Assembly (NCBI GenBank): GCA_009881125.1
Contig: WXFH01000013.1
Span: 1 to 7,671, forward strand
From: Acidaminobacter sp.
Lineage (GTDB): Bacteria > Bacillota_A > Clostridia > Peptostreptococcales > Acidaminobacteraceae
Direction of reading: 5' to 3'
DNA: 7,671 nucleotides
Below, piece by piece: positions 1 to 5,635 of this stretch; position 1 is the first letter of the stretch, and every line of letters starts with the position of its first letter. The notes beneath the pieces were generated by a model. That model was not told the DNA's origin. It worked only from the letters and a program-made list of their open reading frames with translations, and ran no database searches. The position numbers and the translations under genes are program-made.

Positions 1-59
1 CAGACAATATGATACTGAATGGAGTAGACATAACCTCGACCTTTTTTTACTTTTGACAT
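1..59 (-). CDS. tnpA: IS200/IS605-family transposase TnpA, N-terminal part (runs off the left edge)
   Basis: Only the first 19 codons are in the window, starting at an ATG on the minus strand (59-57) and reading MSKVKKGRGYVYSIQYHIV. This resembles the start of the small Y1 HUH transposases, whose N-terminus has a basic stretch followed by a YSxxYHxVW-type strand. The catalytic HUH histidines and the tyrosine would lie outside the window. A GAGGTG ribosome binding site (complement of 67-72) sits 7 bases before the start and supports it. Family members are usually about 130-150 residues. The enzyme excises and inserts the element as single-stranded DNA. Whether the gene is intact, and whether a tnpB follows, cannot be seen. 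Confidence 0.8.
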   Translation of the reverse strand, partial: MSKVKKGRGYVYSIQYHIV

Positions 60-78
60 ACCACAACACCTCAGTACT

Positions 79-106
79 ATTATAACATATGGTTATGTTG
101 TAACAA
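79..106 (-). promoter_or_regulatory. Probable promoter of tnpA
   Basis: On the minus strand a perfect TATAAT (plus 79-84) is preceded by TG one base upstream (extended -10). A TTGTTA -35 match (plus 101-106) lies 16 bases away. An inverted repeat AACATA/TATGTT (84-89 and 94-99) overlaps the spacer and could be structural or an operator. The position fits transcription of tnpA about 20 bases downstream. Confidence 0.5.
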
Positions 107-158
107 AGTAATTTGAAGGCTTACAATATAATTCATAACTATACATAAGGCACCGATA

Positions 159-180
159 ACCCACGACTGAAGTCACGGGT
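159..180 (-). repeat. Subterminal hairpin of the IS200/IS605 left end
   Basis: On the minus strand ACCCGTGACT and AGTCGTGGGT form a 10-pair stem with a two-base TC loop, using two adjacent G-T pairs. The plus strand has two mismatches at the same place, so the hairpin is better on the tnpA-coding strand. This is what is expected of TnpA recognition hairpins, which act on one DNA strand. Confidence 0.7.
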
Positions 181-195
181 GTGCGCGGTAATTTA

Positions 196-304
196 ATCAA
201 ACCTCAAAATAAAATTTGCTGCAGAATTTGACGCATTGGACAAGTACTGCGAAAACCTCACTGAAAGCGAAGTGCTGATTGGAAGGTTTGAAAGCCTGAC
301 GTAA
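196..304 (+). pseudogene. Possible 3' remnant of a gene interrupted by the IS200/IS605 element
   Basis: One frame reads without a stop from the presumed IS boundary to a TAA at 302-304. Its last 30 or so codons encode a plausible globular C-terminus (KFAAEFDALDKYCENLTESE, then VLIGRFESLT). The only upstream in-frame stop (TAA, 194-196) spans the proposed IS junction, so it would have been created by the insertion. There is no start codon with a ribosome binding site, and I do not recognise the family. It could be chance: the stretch is only about 35 codons. The missing 5' part would be expected beyond the other end of the element. Confidence 0.4.
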
Positions 305-314
305 TCTAAAAGTG

Positions 315-320
315 TATAAT
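315..320 (+). promoter_or_regulatory. Possible -10 box for the polyferredoxin-selenoprotein operon
   Basis: A perfect TATAAT lies about 34 bases before the chosen start at 354. The best -35 candidates are weak (TTGAAA at 288-293 is 21 bases away), so a regulator may be needed or the match may be chance. If real, the more upstream GTG at 312 would lie inside the promoter and could not be the start. Confidence 0.35.
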
Positions 321-353
321 GGAATCAGCGGGATGGAGATGAGGTGGACGTTT

Positions 354-1421
354 ATGCCCAACAAGACGGATAAAGACTTAGCCCTGCTTAAAACAATTCT
401 TTGGATCTACATCATTTTATGCTTTGTCCTTGCAGGCTTAAACTACGGTTATGTCAAATCTGCACCTGAAGCTGTAGGCAAAGCCATCACGTGGTTTTGG
501 CACTTCTATGAAAACTGGATTAAAACCGCATTTATCATTGCTGCGAGTATTCTAACCTTAAGGATCACAAAGCAATCCAAACGGACGACCATGAGAAGAA
601 AGAATTTGAGGGGCTTCATAATTGCAGCCCTTTTTGTACATATCCTGTCGCCCTTACTCATAAATAATAATGAACTCTACTTCTTCGCCATGCCGCTGCC
701 TTGGACCACAACGCCTCTACAGCTGTTGGTGGAGGGATCCTCCTTTTACACCAGTCGGTTTCCACTATGGGGCGCGGCTGGGATCACAGCAGCTATGATT
801 TTTTATGCTGTAATCAGCGCGATTATATTGATAGGCACGTTACTATTCGGAAGGCGCTGGCAGTGTTCGACTGTATGCCTCTTTAACGGATTTGCCTCTG
901 AAGTCTTTGCGCCTGCGTTTCCTTTGATCGGTAAAAAGAAAAAAATTCAGCCTAAAACCACAAGTCTCCTCATGCTCCTTAAGTGGGCCATGTTCGCGCT
1001 TGCCATATTTTTTACAGGGTATTGGATTTTATTGTTGAGCGGTGTTCAGACCCTCGAAAACTATAATCTGATAGGCAAAATAGAAATCTACAAATATTTG
1101 AGCGCAGAACTGCTCATGATGATGTTCTTCTGGATCGTATTTGTTGGAAGAGGGTATTGTTACTATTGTCCTCTGGGCACGGTGCTGGGTTTCATAAGTA
1201 AACTTTCCGGGCAGAAAATCATTACAAACCTCACAAAGTGTATTAACTGCGGGGCGTGCAATTCAGCATGCCCTATGGCGATAGATCTTCAAAGCAAAGC
1301 CATGAAAGGGGAACCGGTGACCTCATTAAGATGTGTGGGCTGCGGTCATTGTGTGGACGCTTGTAAAACGAAAAACCTTTCTTACACGACAACCTTTCTG
1401 AGTAAGCTTTCAAGCAAATAG
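354..1421 (+). CDS. Membrane-bound NapH-like polyferredoxin (4Fe-4S binding protein)
   Basis: A 355-residue integral membrane iron-sulfur protein. About six hydrophobic segments can be seen (roughly residues 13-35, 55-75, 86-105, 140-165, 207-230, 250-268). Two short cysteine motifs at membrane boundaries, C171-x3-C175 (CSTVC) and C269-x2-C272-P (CYYCP), are typical of the NapH/NosR/CcoG-type Fer4_5 region. The C-terminus has two ferredoxin motifs: C296/C299/C302/C306-P and C327/C330/C333/C337. Proteins of this family pass electrons between membrane donors and soluble or periplasmic enzymes. The ATG at 354 is chosen because GAGGTGG (341-347) precedes it at 6 bases; an in-frame GTG at 312 has no such site. 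The selenoprotein starts 20 bases after the stop, so the two genes are almost certainly co-transcribed. No FMN-binding domain is seen, so it is not a full NosR or RdhC. The exact partner is unknown. Confidence 0.85.
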   Translation: MPNKTDKDLALLKTILWIYIILCFVLAGLNYGYVKSAPEAVGKAITWFWHFYENWIKTAFIIAASILTLRITKQSKRTTMRRKNLRGFIIAALFVHILSPLLINNNELYFFAMPLPWTTTPLQLLVEGSSFYTSRFPLWGAAGITAAMIFYAVISAIILIGTLLFGRRWQCSTVCLFNGFASEVFAPAFPLIGKKKKIQPKTTSLLMLLKWAMFALAIFFTGYWILLLSGVQTLENYNLIGKIEIYKYLSAELLMMMFFWIVFVGRGYCYYCPLGTVLGFISKLSGQKIITNLTKCINCGACNSACPMAIDLQSKAMKGEPVTSLRCVGCGHCVDACKTKNLSYTTTFLSKLSSK

Positions 1422-1441
1422 TATGATAAGGAGATGACACC

Positions 1442-1906
1442 ATGGCAAGTGTTGAATTGACCAGAGAAGCGCCGGATTTCGAAATAGAAGACTACAAAGG
1501 TGATCTTTTCAAACTTTCCGATCTCAAAGGGAAGAGCAATGTCCTGATCGTACTGAACAGAGGCTTTGTCTGAGCGTTCTGCCAAAAACATATGATGCAG
1601 TTGCGTCAAAACTTTGAAAAATTCGTAGAAAAAAATACGAAAATTGTCGTGATCGGACCTGAAAACGCTAAGGCTTTCGAGAGTTATTGGGAGGCGCATG
1701 ATCTGAAGTTTATTGGGATTCCTGATGACAAGTTCTCCGTCCTGAAATTATACGGCCAGAAGGTCAACTTGTTCAAACTCGGCAGAATGCCGGCCCAGAT
1801 GCTGGTGGATCAAGCCGGGATCCTAAGATATGTCCACTACGGGCACTCCATGAGTGATATCCCTGAGACCGCTGAAATGCTAGAGCTTATAGATTCGCTG
1901 AAATAG
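1442..1906 (+). CDS. Peroxiredoxin-like selenoprotein (AhpC/TSA superfamily) with U-x-x-C active site, UGA at 1571-1573 read as selenocysteine
   Basis: A 154-residue thioredoxin-fold protein read through one in-frame TGA. The N-terminus has the peroxiredoxin signature APDFEIEDYKGDLFKLSDLKG (residues 10-30, in two blocks), then the strand VLIVLNRGFV (34-43). The TGA is codon 44, exactly where relatives with a RGxWCPxC motif have the catalytic cysteine, giving U44-A-F-C47. The frame stays open and conserved-looking to TAG at 1906, including GRMPAQMLVDQAG with the cis-proline region. U44 and C47 are the only redox residues, suggesting a selenenylsulfide cycle that reduces peroxides or disulfides. 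The start is fixed by AAGGAG (1428-1433), 8 bases upstream. It follows the polyferredoxin by 20 bases. A standard gene caller would give a false ORF starting at 1592. A nonsense-mutated pseudogene is the alternative, but the position of the TGA argues strongly against it. Confidence 0.88.
1571..1604 (+). promoter_or_regulatory. Candidate bacterial SECIS element after the UGA
   Basis: Immediately 3' of the UGA the mRNA can fold: GCG (1574-1576) with UGC (1602-1604, one G-U pair), a small U-rich internal loop, then CUGC (1579-1582) with GCAG (1597-1600), closing a 14-base loop. A guanine in the loop (1594) is 21 bases beyond the UGA, within the spacing known for bacterial SECIS hairpins. The stem is short, and the fold was made by eye. 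Confidence 0.5.
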
Positions 1907-1944
1907 GACTGATAAGAAATAGAGGACTAGTTTTTAGCCTCAAG

Positions 1945-1977
1945 AAAATGACAAGGCTTATGCCGATGGTCATTTTT
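1945..1977 (+). terminator. Intrinsic terminator of the polyferredoxin-selenoprotein operon
   Basis: AAAATGAC (1945-1952) pairs with GTCATTTT (1969-1976), with an inner GGC-TTAT-GCC hairpin (1955-1964) and a T-run at 1973-1977. It lies 39 bases after the selenoprotein stop. The 3' arm TGCCGATGGTCATTTT (1961-1976) is repeated exactly at 3095-3110. Confidence 0.7.
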
Positions 1978-2006
1978 CCTTCACCAAGCACCAATTCACT
2001 GCTAAG

Positions 2007-2036
2007 TTGCGACCACCAGATCGAGATCTGTAAGAA
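2007..2036 (+). promoter_or_regulatory. Possible promoter with a palindromic operator before the QueG-like gene
   Basis: TTGCGA (2007-2012) and TAAGAA (2031-2036) are 18 bases apart and could be -35 and -10 boxes. The spacer is filled by a perfect palindrome CAGATCGAGATCTG built as CAGATC-GA-GATCTG (2017-2030), a position where a bound repressor would block RNA polymerase. The -10 match is only moderate. The downstream gene starts at 2064, about 28 bases later. Confidence 0.35.
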
Positions 2037-2063
2037 TTGAGCCCAAGGAGGGCAAAGAACAGC

Positions 2064-2993
2064 ATGAGATTTCCAATGCCCAGAGAGTACAACTATATCC
2101 GGCCGGTAGATGATGTTTGGTACGGTCAACCCACCTATAAAGAGGGTCTGATCGTTCCGGAGATCAACATCAAGTACGGCAGCCTGTATTCCAAAGTTAA
2201 AACTATGCCGTCCTACGCAAAATACCTGTTTGGCTCCTTGAGAGAGTTAAGAAAGACAGTTAAATCCATTAGAAATAATCCATACACAGGAAACCAAACT
2301 ATCACACCTGAAGCTCTCAAGGAGTTGGAGGACTGCGCCAAGTCCCTTGGCATCTCAGGCATAGGCGTGACACCAGTAAATGAATCACACATGTTCAAGA
2401 ACTCCATTGTTCTTTTCAAAAACGCCATTGTCTTCACCATGGAAATGAAGAAAAGCGACATTGAACAAGCGCCATCCATACAAACCAATATTGAGGTGTT
2501 CAGAACCTATTATGAGCTCGGAAGAGCTGTAAATCTGATCGCTGAGTTCCTTAGAGAAAGGGGATTCAACGCCCAGGCTGTTCCGGCAATCAGCAGTAAT
2601 TTGAACCTAGCGGTTATGGCAAGGGATGCAGGTCTGGGCGGATTTGGGAAGCACGGCCTTCTTATCACGGATGAGTTCGGGCCAAGTGTTCGTATTGCCG
2701 CTGTATTGACAGACCTAAATAATCTGCCGTTTTCCAACGCGCAAAACAAGGCATGGATCAAGGACTTCTGCGATACCTGCAATGCCTGTGTACGAAAATG
2801 CCCGGCAAAAGCGATTTACGAAAAGCCATTAGTTCTTGAAGACGGAAGCGAACAGCACATAGATTTTAAAAAATGTGCCGTGCCCTTCAGCAAACAACAC
2901 GGATGCACGATCTGCATCAAAGAATGTGCATTTTTCAAGAGTGATTACGAGAAACTAAAAGAGGCATTTGAGAAAAAGCTGGCAGAGGATTAA
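2064..2993 (+). CDS. Soluble two-[4Fe-4S] protein of the QueG/reductive-dehalogenase-like superfamily
   Basis: A 309-residue protein with no membrane segment. The centre (about residues 180-220) reads LAVMARDAGLGGFGKHGLL then ITDEFGPSVRIAAVLTDL, close to the AGLGxxGKxGLLI...G...LTD stretch shared by epoxyqueuosine reductase QueG and the core of reductive dehalogenases. The C-terminus has two [4Fe-4S] motifs: C236/C239/C242/C246-P, and C271 with C281/C284/C288. It may therefore be a cobalamin-dependent or related reductase, but cobalamin binding cannot be shown from the sequence. It lacks a Tat signal, so it is not a typical exported RdhA, and it lacks QueG's extra C-terminal repeat region. 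The start at ATG 2064 is supported by AAGGAGG (2045-2051), 12 bases upstream; the in-frame TTG at 2037 has none. It lies after a terminator, so it is probably a separate unit from the selenoprotein operon. Confidence 0.75.
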   Translation: MRFPMPREYNYIRPVDDVWYGQPTYKEGLIVPEINIKYGSLYSKVKTMPSYAKYLFGSLRELRKTVKSIRNNPYTGNQTITPEALKELEDCAKSLGISGIGVTPVNESHMFKNSIVLFKNAIVFTMEMKKSDIEQAPSIQTNIEVFRTYYELGRAVNLIAEFLRERGFNAQAVPAISSNLNLAVMARDAGLGGFGKHGLLITDEFGPSVRIAAVLTDLNNLPFSNAQNKAWIKDFCDTCNACVRKCPAKAIYEKPLVLEDGSEQHIDFKKCAVPFSKQHGCTICIKECAFFKSDYEKLKEAFEKKLAED

Positions 2994-3002
2994 AATCAAG
3001 CG

Positions 3003-3025
3003 CCCAGCCAGGCTTGGCATGTGGG
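3003..3025 (+). repeat. Small nested hairpin after the QueG-like gene
   Basis: CCCA (3003-3006) pairs with TGGG (3022-3025) around a GCCA-GGCT-TGGC hairpin (3007-3018). There is no T-run after it, so it is not a classical terminator. It begins 9 bases after the upstream stop codon and may protect the 3' end of the mRNA. Confidence 0.35.
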
Positions 3026-3043
3026 AGAAGAGGTGCGGGCATG

Positions 3044-3110
3044 TGACCATCGGCAGAAGTCTTTGGGCTTTAAAAAGCTCTAGGACAATTAGTTTGCCGA
3101 TGGTCATTTT
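3044..3110 (+). terminator. Long-loop terminator-like hairpin carrying the repeated arm sequence
   Basis: TGACCATCGGCA (3044-3055) and TGCCGATGGTCA (3095-3106) form a perfect 12-bp inverted repeat, followed by TTTT at 3107-3110. The 39-base loop holds a second stem, GGGCTTT (3065-3071) with AAAGCTC (3074-3080), flanked by GTC/GAC (3059-3061 and 3084-3086). It probably ends transcription of the QueG-like gene. Its 3' arm is identical over 16 bases to 1961-1976. Confidence 0.6.
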
Positions 3111-3113
3111 ACA

Positions 3114-3185
3114 TTCAACGTGAACCCCAATTTCAAAGGGGTATATATTGCTTAGTTGAACGTGATCCGTCTCGACTACCGAGAC
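3114..3185 (+). promoter_or_regulatory. Structured leader with a direct repeat upstream of the uvrA-like gene
   Basis: TTCAACGTGAACC (3114-3126) and TTGAACGTGATCC (3156-3168) match at 11 of 13 positions and start 42 bp apart, four helical turns. Between them ACCCC (3124-3128) can pair with GGGGT (3138-3142), and TTCAAC (3114-3119) with GTTGAA (3155-3160). A further hairpin GTCTCG-ACTAC-CGAGAC lies at 3169-3185. No convincing -35/-10 pair was found, although TATATT occurs at 3144-3149. It may be a two-site operator or an RNA leader; which one is undecided. Confidence 0.4.
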
Positions 3186-3227
3186 CGAAAATTGTCATCT
3201 GGCAGTTAACGAAGGGGGCCCAACCGC

Positions 3228-5504
3228 ATGAAGCCCGATCAGATCCTGATCAGCAACGCGAGAACGCACAACCTGAGAAGCATTTCCCTGGCGATTCCCA
3301 AAAACAAACTGGTCGTGTTTACCGGTGTGTCCGGATCCGGCAAATCCTCGCTGGTGTTTGACACGATCTACACCGAAGCCCAGCGCCAGCTGATAGAAAC
3401 CTTTTCCTCCTTCGCCCGGGAGAGAATGCCCAAGCTCACCCGGCCGGATGTGGAGGACATTCAAAACCTGTCCACGGCCATAGTCATAGATCAGAAGCGC
3501 ATGGGCACAACTATGAGGAGCACAGTGGGAACGGCGACAGAGCTCTATACCTATCTCCGGCTGCTGTTTTCCCGCTGCGGAGAACCCTTTATAGGTCCCT
3601 CTTTTGTCTTTGGCTTCAACCACCCAGCCGGCATGTGTCCCCAGTGTCACGGCCTCGGAAAAAGAATCAAAGTGGACGTGACCCAGCTTCTGGATCTGGA
3701 CAAAACCATTCGGGAAGGCGGGATTACCCATCCGGATCACAAGGTTGGGGGCTGGAACTGGCGGGAGATGGTGGCCATTGACCTGTTTGACGTGGACAAA
3801 AAACTGGGAGAATTCTCTGAAGAGGAGATCCAAAAGCTCCTGTTTGCCAAGGACATTCCAATCAGCAGGGCTCACGGCGCTGGAACCTATTCAAAGACGT
3901 TTAATGGCGTTGCAGAGCGACTCGAACGGGATTATCTGAATAAAGCCCCTGAGGATCTGCCTGCGGCCAAGAAGGACGCCTATGAAAAGTACTTCATTTA
4001 TATGGATTGTGACGCTTGCCACGGCTCACGCCTTAATGAACAAGCACGAAGCGTTGTGGTGAACGGCAGGACCATCCCGGATCTGATCCATCTGGAGTTT
4101 ACGACACTCCTGGAATTCCTCGAAACCATTGACAATCCACTCGCTCAGCCTATACTCAAGAAGATGAAGCAGATTCTGTCCCATCTGATTGAGATTGGCG
4201 TCGGGTACCTGTCGCTGAACCGGTCAGTGGCGACACTGTCAGGCGGGGAAAGCCAGAGGGTCAAGATGGCCAGACAGCTTGACTGCGATCTCGTGGATCT
4301 GATGTACATTTTGGACGAGCCGTCCATAGGACTGCACCCCAGAGATACGGACAAACTGGTGGGCATGCTGGTCAAGCTGAGGGATAAGGGCAACAGTGTA
4401 TTTTTCGTGGAGCATGATCCGGACATGATCCGGATGGCGGAGTATGCCATAGATATTGGTCCTAAAGCAGGGTCACATGGCGGGGAAGTTGTCTACGCCG
4501 GGCCGGTGGCGGGTCTCTTTACCTCCGGAGGTCTGACCGGGGAATATTTAAGGAATCGGATGGTCTATAAGGGCGAAAGAAAACTGCACCAAGGTTACAT
4601 AGAAATAAACAATGCCTCGCTTCACAATCTCAAAAACGTCTCGACAAAAATTCCTAAAGGAGTTCTAACCTGTATCACAGGGGTCGCGGGATCAGGGAAG
4701 AGCAGCCTGATTTTGGAGACCTTTCTCAACCAGTACAAGGATGCGGTTGTCATAGACCAGTCCGCTATAGGGAAAAACTCGCGATCGAATCCGGCGACTT
4801 ATACCGGGATCTTCGACCTGATTCGAAAGGAATTCGCTCAGGGCTCAAAATCGAATCCCTCTCTTTTCAGCTTCAACTCGACAGGTGCCTGTCCTAAATG
4901 CAATGGTCTGGGTGTCATCAGCTATGAAATGCATTTTATGGACGCCGTCAAGGTCACCTGCGAGGAGTGTCAGGGCAAGCGCTACACGGATGAGGTGCTG
5001 TCGCTGAAATATAAGAATAAAAGTATCCACGACGTCCTGATTACCACTATTCAAGATCTGAGAGGTTTCTTTGAGCATCCGGAGATCAATAGAAAACTGG
5101 GTGTTCTATGCGAGGTAGGCCTTGGATATCTGGAACTTGGACAGCCCCTCAGTACTCTGTCCGGCGGGGAAGCCCAGCGGATCAAGCTGGCTTCAGAGCT
5201 TCAGAAAAGCGGCAACATCTATGTCATGGATGAGCCGACCACCGGTCTGCACATGGCGGATATTGAAAGGCTGCTCGCTATAATCAAGCATTTGGTGGAC
5301 CATGACAACACGGTCATTGTCATAGAGCACAATCTGGACGTGATTGGCCACGCTGACTGGATCATTGATCTGGGGCCTGAAGGCGGGGTTAGAGGCGGCG
5401 AGATCATTTTTGAAGGGACGCCTGAGGATTTGATGGCATGTCAGAGAAGCTATACAGGACACTATCTGAAGAAAATGCAGCAGTCTGAGCTGGCGCTGGG
5501 CTGA
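3228..5504 (+). CDS. Short UvrA-like ABC ATPase lacking the UvrB-binding domain
   Basis: A 758-residue protein with two ABC ATPase halves. Half one has Walker A G33-VSGSGKS-40, an [16 protein letters not shown] block, zinc pair C137/C140 (CPQC), second pair C261/C264 (CDAC), signature LSGGESQR (337-344) and Walker B ILDEP (D363/E364). Half two has Walker A 485-492 (GVAGSGKS), zinc pairs C555/C558 and C578/C581, signature LSGGEAQR (644-651) and Walker B VMDEP (D668/E669). All ATPase motifs look intact. True UvrA is about 940 residues. Here [10 protein letters not shown] runs almost directly into [13 protein letters not shown], so the first UvrA zinc module and the UvrB-binding insertion are absent. 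It belongs with UvrA2/DrrC-type proteins, which bind DNA without recruiting UvrB and in some producers protect against DNA-binding drugs. That role is inference here. GAAGGGGG (3211-3218) precedes the start by 9 bases. Codon use is richer in G and C than in the flanking genes. Confidence 0.88.
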   Translation: MKPDQILISNARTHNLRSISLAIPKNKLVVFTGVSGSGKSSLVFDTIYTEAQRQLIETFSSFARERMPKLTRPDVEDIQNLSTAIVIDQKRMGTTMRSTVGTATELYTYLRLLFSRCGEPFIGPSFVFGFNHPAGMCPQCHGLGKRIKVDVTQLLDLDKTIREGGITHPDHKVGGWNWREMVAIDLFDVDKKLGEFSEEEIQKLLFAKDIPISRAHGAGTYSKTFNGVAERLERDYLNKAPEDLPAAKKDAYEKYFIYMDCDACHGSRLNEQARSVVVNGRTIPDLIHLEFTTLLEFLETIDNPLAQPILKKMKQILSHLIEIGVGYLSLNRSVATLSGGESQRVKMARQLDCDLVDLMYILDEPSIGLHPRDTDKLVGMLVKLRDKGNSVFFVEHDPDMIRMAEYAIDIGPKAGSHGGEVVYAGPVAGLFTSGGLTGEYLRNRMVYKGERKLHQGYIEINNASLHNLKNVSTKIPKGVLTCITGVAGSGKSSLILETFLNQYKDAVVIDQSAIGKNSRSNPATYTGIFDLIRKEFAQGSKSNPSLFSFNSTGACPKCNGLGVISYEMHFMDAVKVTCEECQGKRYTDEVLSLKYKNKSIHDVLITTIQDLRGFFEHPEINRKLGVLCEVGLGYLELGQPLSTLSGGEAQRIKLASELQKSGNIYVMDEPTTGLHMADIERLLAIIKHLVDHDNTVIVIEHNLDVIGHADWIIDLGPEGGVRGGEIIFEGTPEDLMACQRSYTGHYLKKMQQSELALG

Positions 5505-5550
5505 GTAAGACCTTTTCTCACAATAAGCAAATCGTGTATAAACTAACATG

Positions 5551-5575
5551 AAGCCGCTTGATTTCAGCGGCTTTT
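5551..5575 (+). terminator. Intrinsic terminator of the uvrA-like gene
   Basis: AAGCCGCT (5551-5558) and AGCGGCTT (5566-5573) form an 8-bp stem with a 7-base loop, followed by a T-run ending at 5575. It is 46 bases after the uvrA-like stop. Confidence 0.8.
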
Positions 5576-5580
5576 GTCAA

Positions 5581-5625
5581 AAAACAAGAAGTGTTGCTCA
5601 GAATTTCAGCAACACTTCTTGTTTT
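5581..5625. terminator. Bidirectional terminator between the convergent uvrA-like and degV genes
   Basis: A perfect 18-bp inverted repeat, 5581-5598 with 5608-5625 (core AAGAAGTGTTGCT and its complement), has a 9-base loop. It ends in TTTT on the plus strand and has an A-run (5579-5584) that gives a T-run on the minus strand. It can therefore stop transcription from both sides; for degV it lies just past the stop codon. Confidence 0.85.
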
Positions 5626-5635
5626 AATTTGAACT

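Larger units (their letters stand above)
1..195 (-). mobile_element. Left end of an IS200/IS605-family insertion sequence (partial)
   Basis: The minus strand carries, in order from right to left, a possible cleavage site, a subterminal imperfect hairpin, a promoter, and the start of a TnpA reading frame that runs off the window. This is the arrangement of the left end of single-strand-transposing IS200/IS605 elements. The boundary is placed at 195 because the minus strand there reads TTGAT (plus 196-200), a target pentamer known for ISDra2-type elements, with the hairpin foot 15 bases inside. A TTAC tetramer (plus 188-191), the IS608 target, is an alternative. Family assignment is firm; the exact boundary is inference. 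Confidence 0.75.

Noticed and set aside
53..80. Plus-strand promoter TTGACA...TACTAT
   Set aside because: TTGACA lies in the first codons and upstream edge of minus-strand tnpA, and the spacing to TACTAT is 16 with no plus-strand gene close by.
188..191. TTAC (minus strand) as the IS200/IS605 cleavage site
   Set aside because: Possible, but it leaves only 7 bases to the hairpin foot; the TTGAT site at 196-200 gives a more usual distance.
312..353. GTG start for the polyferredoxin, 14 codons upstream of the chosen ATG
   Set aside because: It has no ribosome binding site and overlaps a TATAAT box, whereas ATG 354 has GAGGTGG 6 bases upstream.
1571..1573. TGA as a nonsense mutation, or as tryptophan in an altered genetic code
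   Set aside because: It sits exactly at the catalytic cysteine position with a good frame after it, and TGA is a normal stop for the uvrA-like and fic genes.
1592..1906. A separate small ORF starting at the ATG after the TGA
   Set aside because: It has no ribosome binding site and is the C-terminal two thirds of the selenoprotein; the conserved N-terminus lies in frame upstream.
2037..2063. TTG start of the QueG-like gene
   Set aside because: It has no ribosome binding site; AAGGAGG lies downstream of it and serves ATG 2064.
3195..3875. Long minus-strand ORF of 226 codons opposite the uvrA-like gene
   Set aside because: It is a shadow of a GC-richer gene whose plus-strand product has full ABC ATPase motifs; it has no family resemblance.
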